DNA from: Nitrososphaera sp.
Lineage (GTDB): Archaea; Thermoproteota; Nitrososphaeria; Nitrososphaerales; Nitrososphaeraceae
Reading direction: 5' to 3'
DNA: 5,394 nt
Assembly (NCBI GenBank): GCA_025935445.1
Contig: JAICVG010000111.1
Location: 1-5,394 of the forward strand
Shown here piece by piece: positions 1-5,394 of this stretch (positions within the stretch are counted from its first letter, which is position 1; the number at the start of each line of letters is the position of its first letter). The position numbers and the translations under genes were made by a program. The notes below the pieces were generated by a model, which was not told where the DNA came from, made no database searches, and saw only the letters and a list, made by a program, of their open reading frames with translations.

Positions 1-1365
1 ACCGACCGGTGTAGAGAATGGCGATTGCTTGACTATCTCCGGATCTTCCTTTAGCTCAGTTGCTATCTTTTTTAGCGCTAGCACAAATCTATCCAGCGTT
101 TCTTTGCTTTCTGTTTCCGTAGGCTCTATCATCAAAGCCTCTGGGACTATTAGCGGAAAGTAAATAGTGGGTGGATGGAAGCCATAGTCCATAAGCCTTT
201 TTGCGATGTTCAGGGCGCTTTTTTCACCAAACCTCCTTGAGGACAAAACAAATTCATGGGCACATCGGCGGTCATAGGCTAGGTCAAAAGTGTCCTTTAG
301 AAGCCCTTGGAGGTAATTGGCGTTTAATATCGCATGCTCTGATACCTTCCTTATCTTGGTGCCCCAAGAATGGATGTACGAATATGCCCTCACGTGCATG
401 CCGAAGTTTCCGTAAAAGGACCGAACTCTGCCAACTGATTTTTTACAGGCATAGTCAAGAGAATATCCACTATCACGCTTTACCACTTGGGGTACCGGCA
501 GATACTCTGAAAGGAATGATTTCACTCCAAGCACCCCTGCTCCAGGGCCGCCTCCTCCATGGGGGGTTGAAAATGTCTTGTGCAGGTTAAGATGGATCAT
601 GTCAAAGCCTTGGTCTCCCGGCCTGGTTATTCCTAAGAGTGCATTCATGTTTGCACCGTCGCAGTACATTAAAGTCCCGTTCTTATGTGCAAGGTCACTG
701 ATCTCGATAGTATTTTCATCGAAAAGTCCAAGGGTATTTGGATTTGTTAGCATAACAAGTGCCACTTCAGGACTAAGCGACTCCCTGTATCTGCGTATGT
801 CCATGTTGCCACGTGGATCAGAGGGGATGGTGATTGTCTCTAGCTTGCACATTGAAGCTGTAGCAGGATTTGTGCCGTGCGCTGAATCCGGAATTATCGC
901 TTTTGTCCTTTTTTCTCCCTTGTGCCTAAAGTATGCCTTTGCCATCATAACTCCTAAGAGTTCGCCCTGGGCCCCTGCAGAAGGCTGCATGGAGAATTCA
1001 TCCATCCCTGTGATATCTTTCAGATACTCTTTCAACTCCCACATCAATTTTAGTGACCCTTGAGTGCACTCTTCAGGAGACAGAGGATGAAGGTTGCTGA
1101 ACCCTTCCAATCTTGCAGCCTCTTCGTTTACCTTTGGATTATACTTCATGGTGCATGAGCCAAGTGGATAAAACCCAATATCAATGCCAAAGTTCATTCT
1201 TGATAGGTTTGTGTAATGTCTTACAACATCTACTTCGTTTACATTGGGAATATTCAGCTCTTTTCTGACAATGTCGCTTGGCAGGTCGATACAGACATCT
1301 TCTTCTTCTTCTTCCTGAACATGTCCCGTGTTTTTCTCTTCTTCATATTCAAATATTATTTTCAT
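1..1365 (-). CDS. gcvPB: Glycine dehydrogenase (decarboxylating) subunit 2, C-terminus cut by window edge
   Basis: This is the PLP-carrying half of the two-subunit P protein, which decarboxylates glycine and loads the aminomethyl group on lipoyl-GcvH. I translated 455 codons from the ATG at 1365 down to base 1 with no stop. Family motifs in order are VRHYTNLSRMNFG (48-60), FYPLGSCTMKYNPK (65-78), QPSAGAQGEL (127-136), PDSAHGTNPATASM (159-172), TNPNTLGLF (207-215), CDGANMNA (235-242), HLNLHKTFSTPHGGGGPG (258-275), GRVRSFYGNF (312-321) and IEPTETESKETLDRF (413-427). Lys263 in the NLHKTF motif is the Schiff-base lysine. Family members are usually about 475-500 residues, so only some 20-40 residues should be missing; the visible end, STPVG, is where homologues approach their C-terminus. 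The start lies 7 bases after the gcvPA stop, and a GGTGAT at 1381-1376 can serve as ribosome binding site. Residues 8-23 are unusually acidic compared with bacterial homologues. Confidence 0.97.
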   Translation of the reverse strand, partial: MKIIFEYEEEKNTGHVQEEEEEDVCIDLPSDIVRKELNIPNVNEVDVVRHYTNLSRMNFGIDIGFYPLGSCTMKYNPKVNEEAARLEGFSNLHPLSPEECTQGSLKLMWELKEYLKDITGMDEFSMQPSAGAQGELLGVMMAKAYFRHKGEKRTKAIIPDSAHGTNPATASMCKLETITIPSDPRGNMDIRRYRESLSPEVALVMLTNPNTLGLFDENTIEISDLAHKNGTLMYCDGANMNALLGITRPGDQGFDMIHLNLHKTFSTPHGGGGPGAGVLGVKSFLSEYLPVPQVVKRDSGYSLDYACKKSVGRVRSFYGNFGMHVRAYSYIHSWGTKIRKVSEHAILNANYLQGLLKDTFDLAYDRRCAHEFVLSSRRFGEKSALNIAKRLMDYGFHPPTIYFPLIVPEALMIEPTETESKETLDRFVLALKKIATELKEDPEIVKQSPFSTPVG

Positions 1366-1372
1366 TCTTTCT

Positions 1373-2635
1373 TCAATCACCCGCTGCTGCGGCAGAAACG
1401 AAATCATCGATATCCTGCACAGAATTCATCTCAGTGCAGCAAATCAAAAGATTGTCTTCACCTAGATTAACTCCTCCCAGTATTCCTTTTTTGAGCAGCC
1501 TTGAAACAAGCTCTTCTGCAGACCCTGGAACCTTCACTACAAACTCATTGTAGAAGGGCTTGCTGTTCAAATTCCTAAAGTCAACTTTCTCCAGTTTCCC
1601 ATTCAGAAGGTGTGCTCTGGCATAACTTAGTTTTGCAACCCTTGTCAAGCCGCTCGTGCCCATGAGTGCCAGATATATCGTTGCCGTCAGCGCCATTAGA
1701 GCCTGATTAGTTGTTATATTGCTTGTGGCTCTCTCCCTTCTGATATGCTGCTCCCGCGCCTGAAAGGTAAGTACAAAGCCCCTATTGCCTCTCGAATCTG
1801 TAGTCATGCCGCAGATCCTGCCGGGAAGTTTCTTTAACAAAAAGTCTTTGACAGCTATAAATCCAAGATAGGGGCCACCGAAGCTTAAAGGTATACCAAA
1901 TGACTGCCCTTCTCCTGCCACAATATCAGCGCCATATTTTCCGGGAGGCTCTAGTATTGCAAGTGAAGTTGGCTCGACAATACAAGTAGTAAAGAGTGCG
2001 CTTACTCTATGCGCCTGTTCGGCTAGGTAATGCAGGTTTTCTACGTTACCATAGAAATCCGGATTTTGGGCGATTACGCAAGCAGTATTGTTATCTATTT
2101 TGTCAGTGAGTGTAAGTTCAGCACCTTCGCAGTATGTCTGCAATACTTCTAGATACTGAGGATGTAGCCCTTCCTTTACAAAAATACGGTCCCGTCCATT
2201 GTAAGAGCATGAAAGCAAGGCTGCCTCAGCCAAGGCAGATGCGCCTTCGTACAACGACGCATTTGCAACATCCATTCCAGTAAGAAGGCATATGAAGGAT
2301 TGAAATTCATATATGGCCTGCAATGTTCCCTGGCTCATTTCTGCTTGGTAGGGCGTGTACCCTGTAAAGAGATCTCCTCTAGCCAACAGGTGGCTCACAG
2401 CTGATGGGATATAATGATTGTAAGCTCCTGCGCCTACAAAGCATCGTAAGACCTTGTTTGTATGGGCAAGACCTCTCATATGACGTACTAGCTCAAGCTC
2501 ACTCTTTGGTTGAGGCAGATTGAGTTTGCCCGTCAAAGCAGGAATGAATTCTCTGACCAGATCATTTATGGAAGTCACTCCGATGGTGTTTAGCATTTCT
2601 TTTATGTCTTTTTCTGTTGCAGGTATGTAATCCAT
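1373..2635 (-). CDS. gcvPA: Glycine dehydrogenase (decarboxylating) subunit 1
   Basis: This is the partner subunit of the heterotetrameric P protein; it resembles the N-terminal half of the single-chain enzyme and lacks the PLP lysine, which GcvPB provides. The 420 residues are close to, or slightly shorter than, the usual 435-450. Recognisable blocks are the N-terminal MDYIPATEKDIKEML, FVGAGAYNHYIPSAV (66-80), YTPYQAEMSQGTLQAIYEFQ (93-112), LTGMDVANASLYEGASALAE (118-137), GEGQSFGIPLSFGGPYLGF (241-259) and FQAREQHIRRERATSNITTN (291-310). The fold is fold-type I aminotransferase. The ATG at 2635 gives the standard N-terminus and follows gcvH by 15 bases; upstream there is only a weak GGA (2643-2641), so translation may depend on coupling to gcvH. 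The C-terminus ends in a run of four alanines then GD and is followed at once by gcvPB. The reading frame is intact. Confidence 0.97.
   Translation of the reverse strand: MDYIPATEKDIKEMLNTIGVTSINDLVREFIPALTGKLNLPQPKSELELVRHMRGLAHTNKVLRCFVGAGAYNHYIPSAVSHLLARGDLFTGYTPYQAEMSQGTLQAIYEFQSFICLLTGMDVANASLYEGASALAEAALLSCSYNGRDRIFVKEGLHPQYLEVLQTYCEGAELTLTDKIDNNTACVIAQNPDFYGNVENLHYLAEQAHRVSALFTTCIVEPTSLAILEPPGKYGADIVAGEGQSFGIPLSFGGPYLGFIAVKDFLLKKLPGRICGMTTDSRGNRGFVLTFQAREQHIRRERATSNITTNQALMALTATIYLALMGTSGLTRVAKLSYARAHLLNGKLEKVDFRNLNSKPFYNEFVVKVPGSAEELVSRLLKKGILGGVNLGEDNLLICCTEMNSVQDIDDFVSAAAAGD
1376..1381 (-). promoter_or_regulatory. Putative ribosome binding site of gcvPB inside the gcvPA 3' end
   Basis: The bases GGTGAT encode the last two residues of gcvPA (Gly-Asp). 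They match the complement of the conserved 3' tail of archaeal 16S rRNA (AUCACC). They lie 10 bases before the gcvPB ATG at 1365. This supports that ATG as the start and suggests translational coupling of the two P subunits, which are needed in equal amounts. The match is seen directly; its function is inferred. Confidence 0.55.
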
Positions 2636-2650
2636 CGATTTCCGTTGCTC

Positions 2651-3028
2651 TTATTTTATTTCGCCAATATATCTGTCATACTTTTCCTTTGTCATTAAAC
2701 CATCAAACTCTTCCATGTTTGATGGTTTAATCTTTGCGATCCAGCCCAAGTCGTACGGAGACTGGTTTATCATTTCCGGTTTTTCAATCAGCCCTTCGTT
2801 GACCTCTATGATCTCTCCGCTGATAGGAGCGTAAATGTCAGAAGACGCCTTTACTGAATCGACTATGGCCATAGTCTGTCCTTGCCTGAACACACCGCCA
2901 GGTTTTGGCAATTCTATAGAAACTATGTCTCCTAGTTGTTCTTGAGCAAAGTCAGAAATTCCAATTATTGCCACTCCATCGTTTATCTTAATCCACTCAT
3001 GTTCCTTTGTGAATTTTAACTCTGGCAC
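2651..3028 (-). CDS. gcvH: Glycine cleavage system H protein (lipoyl carrier)
   Basis: GcvH is the small mobile carrier whose lipoyl arm accepts aminomethyl from the P protein, presents it to GcvT, and is reoxidised by dihydrolipoyl dehydrogenase. Its 125 residues are normal for the family. The N-terminal LKFTKEHEWI (4-13), GISDFAQEQLGDIVSIELP (23-41), the lipoylation segment DSVKASSDIYAPISGEI (57-73) and SPYDLGWIAKIKPS (90-103) are all present. Lys60 is the expected lipoyl lysine. Gly71 at +11 is conserved, but the usual Glu at -3 is Asp57. The start is a GTG at 3028; there is no in-frame ATG or TTG between it and the region of the putative TATA box, and the resulting N-terminus fits homologues. 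No Shine-Dalgarno is visible, and a TATA-like box about 27 bases upstream suggests a leaderless message. It heads the gcvH-gcvPA-gcvPB operon. Confidence 0.97.
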   Translation of the reverse strand: MPELKFTKEHEWIKINDGVAIIGISDFAQEQLGDIVSIELPKPGGVFRQGQTMAIVDSVKASSDIYAPISGEIIEVNEGLIEKPEMINQSPYDLGWIAKIKPSNMEEFDGLMTKEKYDRYIGEIK

Positions 3029-3046
3029 AATTCGTTTCTTTGTGGC

Positions 3047-3070
3047 AAAAAGATAAAACCTTATCTCTTT
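3047..3070 (-). promoter_or_regulatory. Putative gcvH operon promoter with an inverted repeat over the TATA box
   Basis: Read on the minus strand, a TATA-like TTTTATCT (3058-3051) is centred about 27 bases before the gcvH GTG at 3028, the distance expected for an archaeal TATA box driving a leaderless transcript. It lies inside an inverted repeat with arms 3047-3056 and 3061-3070 and a 4-base loop. The core is a perfect GATAA-N4-TTATC, flanked by five more positions that pair except for one G-T. The dyad could be a repressor or activator operator. As RNA it would not be transcribed if the start is at the GTG. Confidence 0.45.
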
Positions 3071-3089
3071 TCAGTTCTGCGCACGTCAC

Positions 3090-3119
3090 AAAAAAACATT
3101 AATGCGCGGATGCAAAAAA
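3090..3119 (-). terminator. Oligo-T termination region downstream of gcvT
   Basis: Read in the gcvT direction, a T6 run (3119-3114) and a T7 run (3096-3090) follow the gcvT stop codon by 22 and 45 bases. Archaeal RNA polymerase terminates at oligo-T tracts without needing a strong hairpin. Together with the separate TATA-like box before gcvH, this suggests gcvT is mostly its own transcription unit, although read-through into gcvH is possible. The weak pairing near these runs (GCGCA with TGCGC, 19 bases apart) is not convincing as a hairpin. Confidence 0.45.
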
Positions 3120-3141
3120 GATTATTATCATCACACACAAT

Positions 3142-4209
3142 TTATTTACGCTTATAGAACCTTGTGCTTGTTGTTTTTGCTTCATAGTGCTTACCTCCAA
3201 TGTCAATATGAATTGATTGATCTTGCAAAACTTCAATAGGTACAAAGCAAAATCCGATGGATTTTCTAAGAGTAGGCGAAAAACTACCACTTGTCACAAA
3301 GCCAACTTTCATTCCTTTCATCAGAACTTTGTTGCCCTCCCTTGCTATCCTCCTCTTTTCCAAAACTTCAAAACCAACAAGCTTTCTTGATGGATGGCTA
3401 TTGCTCAACACTTTTTTACCTATGAATTCTTGCTTTTTGCCAAAGCTGATCGTCCATTTCAAAGGAACTTCTAGTGGCGTGGTATTTTCATCCATGTCTT
3501 TTCCATAAAGCATCAGGCCGGCTTCAAGCCGTAGCGTATCCCGTGCGCCCAGACCCGTAGGCTTGATTCCAAATATTTTGTCATACTGCATCAATTTGGC
3601 CCAGATTTCTATTCTTGAAGAATCAAAGAATAATTCAAATCCGTCTTCTCCTGTATAACCAGTCCTCGATATCATGCATTCTATTCCATCAATATTTGCA
3701 TCAACAATATGAAATGGCTTAACAGACTGCAGGTCAGTTTCTACCAATCTCTGCAGTAGATCAGATGCCCGCGGGCCCTGTATCGCGAGCAGGCCAGTTC
3801 TATCGCTTATGTCCTCGACATGTGCTGATTTTGAATGATTTGAAATCCACTCAAAATCTTTGCTCCTGTTTGAGGCATTGACTACAACTATATAGCGATC
3901 ATGGGCAAGCCTGTAGGCAATTATGTCGTCAACTATGCCTCCATCTTCATAGCACATAGGAGAATACAGTGCTTGATGATCGGCCAGCTTTTCAAGGTCG
4001 TTTGTTACTAGCTTTTGCAGGCAGGCGAGAGATTGCTGACCTTTAATTTCAAATCGCCCCATATGCGAGACATCAAATAAGCCAACATTTGTCCTGACAT
4101 TGACATGCTCGTCCATGATCCCAGAGTACTGAAGTGGCATCTCCCAACCATAAAAATTCACGATCTTTGCACCAAGCGACTTGTGAATATCATAGAAAGG
4201 AGTTCGCAC
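3142..4209 (-). CDS. gcvT: Aminomethyltransferase (glycine cleavage T protein)
   Basis: GcvT transfers the methylene carbon from aminomethyl-lipoyl-GcvH to tetrahydrofolate (or the archaeal tetrahydropterin equivalent) and releases ammonia. Its 355 residues are near the usual 360-370. The family signature is complete: TPFYDIHKSLGAKIVNFYGWEMPLQY (3-28, shown in two overlapping family blocks), GLFDVSHMGR (43-52), GGIVDDIIAYR (90-100) with the Asp94-Asp95 pair that contains the catalytic aspartate, VVVNASNRSKDFEW (108-121), SRTGYTGEDGFEL (181-193), GLGARDTLRLEAGLMLYG (219-236) and GFVTSGSFSPTLRKSIG (303-319). The pterin-binding residues are therefore retained, and the GcvT-type YTGEDG motif argues for a true T protein rather than YgfZ, sarcosine or dimethylglycine dehydrogenase relatives. 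The start is GTG at 4209; there is no upstream in-frame ATG in the short intergenic region, and this start gives the standard MRTPFYD N-terminus. Confidence 0.96.
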   Translation of the reverse strand: MRTPFYDIHKSLGAKIVNFYGWEMPLQYSGIMDEHVNVRTNVGLFDVSHMGRFEIKGQQSLACLQKLVTNDLEKLADHQALYSPMCYEDGGIVDDIIAYRLAHDRYIVVVNASNRSKDFEWISNHSKSAHVEDISDRTGLLAIQGPRASDLLQRLVETDLQSVKPFHIVDANIDGIECMISRTGYTGEDGFELFFDSSRIEIWAKLMQYDKIFGIKPTGLGARDTLRLEAGLMLYGKDMDENTTPLEVPLKWTISFGKKQEFIGKKVLSNSHPSRKLVGFEVLEKRRIAREGNKVLMKGMKVGFVTSGSFSPTLRKSIGFCFVPIEVLQDQSIHIDIGGKHYEAKTTSTRFYKRK

Positions 4210-4229
4210 TATCCCTCTAAGATGAATCC

Positions 4230-4237
4230 TTATTATT
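4230..4237 (-). promoter_or_regulatory. Putative TATA box of gcvT
   Basis: The minus-strand AATAATAA is centred about 25 bases upstream of the gcvT GTG at 4209, near the spacing expected for an archaeal leaderless promoter. A GAGGG (4217-4213) only three bases before the GTG is too close to act as a good Shine-Dalgarno site. Such A/T-rich octamers are common by chance, so confidence is low. Confidence 0.35.
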
Positions 4238-4250
4238 GAGCATATTGCTC
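4238..4250. promoter_or_regulatory. Perfect dyad between divergent gcvT and lipA, possible shared operator
   Basis: GAGCA-TAT-TGCTC is a perfect 5-base inverted repeat with a 3-base spacer. It lies in the 74-base region between the gcvT and lipA starts, directly next to the putative gcvT TATA box and 3 bases from the lipA one. A protein bound here would cover the BRE positions of both promoters. The repeat is seen directly; its role is an inference, and short dyads arise by chance in A/T-rich DNA. Confidence 0.3.
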
Positions 4251-4253
4251 TGA

Positions 4254-4259
4254 TTAAAA
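4254..4259 (+). promoter_or_regulatory. Putative TATA box of lipA
   Basis: TTAAAA is centred about 27-28 bases upstream of the lipA ATG at 4284. If used at the normal archaeal distance, transcription would begin close to the start codon. A G-rich GGGGATGA (4275-4282) just before the ATG partly resembles a Shine-Dalgarno site, so either leaderless or leadered translation is possible. Confidence 0.35.
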
Positions 4260-4283
4260 GACGGATGAAGGAAAGGGGATGAA

Positions 4284-5207
4284 ATGATGATAAGTAGACT
4301 TGAAAAAAAGCCCGAATGGCTTCGCATCAGGTTGCCTTCTGGGGAAAACTATGTAAAAGTCCGGCAGACCATCACTTCGCTGGGGCTTCACACGGTTTGC
4401 GAAGAAGCACGATGCCCAAACATTGGCGAATGCTGGGGAGGAGGAACGGCCACCATTATGATCATGGGAGACATATGCACAAGAGGGTGTAGGTTCTGCT
4501 CGGTGGATGGTGGCAGGCCACTGTATCTTGACCCCGACGAGCCGGAGAGGGTTGCTAAAGCGTTAAAAAAGTGGGCGTTGAGGTATGTTGTTATCACTTC
4601 AGTATGCAGAGACGATCTGCAGGATGGAGGAGCGAATCATATCGCAAAAACAATAAAGGCAGTCAAGGTACAGTGCCCTGAAACAATAATTGAGCCCCTC
4701 ATCCCGGATTTTCATGGCAATCGCCATGCAATAGAAAAAGTGGCATACGCGGGACCGGAGGTCATAAGCCACAATATTGAAACTGTAGCCCGCCTTTCGC
4801 CGCTAATTAGAGATCCAAGAGCAAGCTATGAGCAATCATTGCGTGTACTAGAAATAATAAAAGAGATCGACTACAAAATCTATACCAAGTCTTCTATAAT
4901 GCTTGGTCTTGGAGAGATGGAAGAGGAAGTTATGCTGGCAGCCAAGGATCTGAGGTCTGCAGGAGTCGACATAGTTTCAATTGGCCAGTACCTCCAGCCC
5001 ACAAGCAGACACCTGCCAGTAAAAGAGTATATCACGCCAGAAAAATTTGATTCATACAGGAAAAGCATTGAAAAGATGGGATTTGCCTACGTGGTGGCAG
5101 GGCCATTTGTCCGAAGCTCCTACAAGGCAGGAGAATTGTTCATCAAAAACATGGTTTACAGACGACAGCAGAGCAGTAGCAGCAGATCTAATCCTAAACA
5201 AGATTAA
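4284..5207 (+). CDS. lipA: Lipoyl synthase (radical SAM)
   Basis: LipA inserts two sulfur atoms at C6 and C8 of a protein-bound octanoyl group to make lipoyl, here presumably on GcvH. The 307 residues are typical. Both iron-sulfur cluster motifs are present: the auxiliary cluster cysteines C39, C44 and C50 (CX4CX5C in CEEARCPNIGEC) and the radical SAM cysteines C65, C69 and C72 (CTRGCRFC). Also seen are KPEWLRIRLPSGENY (9-23), GGGTATIMIMGD (52-63), RDDLQDGGANH (109-119), PEVISHNIETV (158-168), SIMLGLGE (204-211), QYLQPTSRHLPV (235-246) and the C-terminal RSSY (277-280) that supplies the serine ligand of the auxiliary cluster. Residue 108 is Cys where most homologues have Asp (TSVDRDD). The tail after residue 292 is serine- and glutamine-rich and not conserved. 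The start is the first of two tandem ATGs (4284 and 4287), because an in-frame stop lies at 4266-4268; either ATG is possible. Confidence 0.97.
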   Translation: MMISRLEKKPEWLRIRLPSGENYVKVRQTITSLGLHTVCEEARCPNIGECWGGGTATIMIMGDICTRGCRFCSVDGGRPLYLDPDEPERVAKALKKWALRYVVITSVCRDDLQDGGANHIAKTIKAVKVQCPETIIEPLIPDFHGNRHAIEKVAYAGPEVISHNIETVARLSPLIRDPRASYEQSLRVLEIIKEIDYKIYTKSSIMLGLGEMEEEVMLAAKDLRSAGVDIVSIGQYLQPTSRHLPVKEYITPEKFDSYRKSIEKMGFAYVVAGPFVRSSYKAGELFIKNMVYRRQQSSSSRSNPKQD

Positions 5208-5214
5208 AAAGATG
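5202..5214 (-). terminator. Possible tpiA oligo-T terminator
   Basis: Read on the minus strand, a T5 run (5210-5206) lies 27 bases after the tpiA stop codon and overlaps the end of lipA. It is the only T-rich stretch close behind tpiA. The run is short, so the call is tentative. Confidence 0.25.
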
Positions 5215-5237
5215 AATAATGAGACTTCTGCGACGCA

Positions 5238-5394
5238 TTAACCCTTCATGCCAGAAGCAAGCTCAGTTATCTTTTTTTCCCAAGAAGTGGCCTTGACTAT
5301 GCCGCTTGCAACAAGTATGCCCTGAGAGCCAAGCTCCATTGCCTTAGCGACGTCACCCTTGTCTGTGATGCCTGCTCCGCAGATGACACTTGAG
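5238..5394 (-). CDS. tpiA: Triosephosphate isomerase, archaeal type, C-terminal 51 residues only
   Basis: This enzyme interconverts dihydroxyacetone phosphate and glyceraldehyde 3-phosphate in glycolysis and gluconeogenesis. Only the 3' end is in the window: 51 codons and a TAA at 5240-5238, in the frame whose first complete codon begins at 5393. The translated tail contains VICGAGITDKGDVAKAMELG and then SQGILVASGIVKA. These correspond to the phosphate-binding end of the TIM barrel, and the wording CGAGI...LGxxGxLVASGxVKA is characteristic of the short archaeal enzymes (about 220 residues) rather than the bacterial and eukaryotic form. The gene converges on lipA with 30 bases between stops and has no evident functional link to glycine cleavage. 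The alternative would be another phosphate-binding TIM-barrel enzyme such as a pyridoxal or thiamine-pathway isomerase, but the match to archaeal TPI is better. Confidence 0.88.
   Translation of the reverse strand, partial: SSVICGAGITDKGDVAKAMELGSQGILVASGIVKATSWEKKITELASGMKG
5272..5278 (+). terminator. Possible lipA oligo-T terminator inside the tpiA 3' end
   Basis: A T7 run on the plus strand lies 65 bases after the lipA stop codon and within the tpiA coding sequence, where it encodes lysines on the other strand. It is the first long T tract that RNA polymerase leaving lipA meets. If used, the lipA and tpiA transcripts overlap antisense at their 3' ends. Confidence 0.3.

Noticed and set aside
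201..1063. Two plus-strand open frames of 129 and 161 codons
   Set aside because: They lie wholly opposite gcvPB, whose minus-strand translation is conserved along its full length; the plus-strand products look like no known family.
1363..1375. Possible frameshift separating gcvPA and gcvPB from a single fused P protein
   Set aside because: The stop, 7-base gap, new ATG and ribosome binding site match the normal split form found in archaea and many bacteria, and both N- and C-termini align to the split families.
1216..1553. Two plus-strand frames with phenylalanine- or leucine-rich stretches that could suggest a small membrane protein
   Set aside because: The hydrophobic stretch is the antisense of the GAA repeat at the gcvPB N-terminus, and the frames overlap the ends of gcvPB and gcvPA.
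3079..3107. GCGCA/TGCGC inverted repeat and the CATTAATG palindrome between gcvT and gcvH
   Set aside because: The arms are 5 bases and 19 apart with a poor interior, and the 8-base palindrome is likely by chance; neither is needed to explain termination.
3029..3141. Glycine riboswitch upstream of gcvH
   Set aside because: The region is too short and A/T-rich, I see none of the paired conserved cores of a glycine aptamer, and the putative start site leaves little or no leader.
3099..3290. Minus-strand 63-codon frame overlapping the gcvT 3' end
   Set aside because: It is out of frame within gcvT, has no ribosome binding site, and runs into the intergenic T tract, which explains its hydrophobic end.
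4388..5068. Minus-strand frames of 69 and 62 codons opposite lipA
   Set aside because: They are antisense shadows of the conserved lipA coding sequence.
5047..5241. Plus-strand 64-codon frame overlapping the lipA 3' end
   Set aside because: It is a +1 shadow of lipA and overlaps the tpiA stop; there is no separate start signal or recognisable product.

Overview
The window holds a glycine cleavage (glycine decarboxylase) locus together with lipoyl synthase. In + strand order it reads: gcvPB (minus strand, C-terminus cut by the left edge), gcvPA (minus), gcvH (minus), gcvT (minus), lipA (plus), and the last 51 codons of an archaeal-type triosephosphate isomerase gene (minus, cut by the right edge). 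Almost the whole window is coding, and no intergenic gap exceeds about 115 bases. I see no RNA gene, mobile element, CRISPR array or prophage remnant.

The source is most likely an archaeon, with Nitrososphaerota (Thaumarchaeota) the best guess. The reasons are the split two-subunit P protein, a triosephosphate isomerase tail of the short archaeal type, A/T-rich TATA-like boxes about 25-28 bases before start codons (two of which are GTG), and oligo-T runs rather than hairpin terminators. GC content looks to be in the mid-40s by eye. The phylum assignment is an inference; a protein tree of LipA or GcvT would decide it.

Layout and transcription, read from right to left: gcvT (4209-3142) has its own promoter region and is followed by two oligo-T runs in the sense direction. 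Then gcvH (3028), gcvPA (2635) and gcvPB (1365) follow with gaps of only 15 and 7 bases and look like one operon with its own TATA box. lipA (4284-5207) diverges from gcvT across a 74-base region that contains a small perfect dyad. lipA and tpiA converge with 30 bases between their stop codons.

How they work together: the P protein (GcvPA plus GcvPB, with PLP on GcvPB Lys263) decarboxylates glycine and passes the aminomethyl group to the lipoyl arm on GcvH Lys60. GcvT moves the one-carbon unit to a tetrahydropterin cofactor and releases ammonia. LipA inserts the two sulfurs that turn an octanoyl arm into lipoyl. The dihydrolipoyl dehydrogenase (L protein) and the octanoyl/lipoyl transferase needed to complete the system are not in this window.

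I did not find an undescribed biological system here. The items worth a second look are small: a dyad covering the gcvH TATA box, a dyad between gcvT and lipA, an acidic GAA-repeat insert near the GcvPB N-terminus, and substitutions at normally conserved positions in LipA (Cys108) and GcvH (Asp57).
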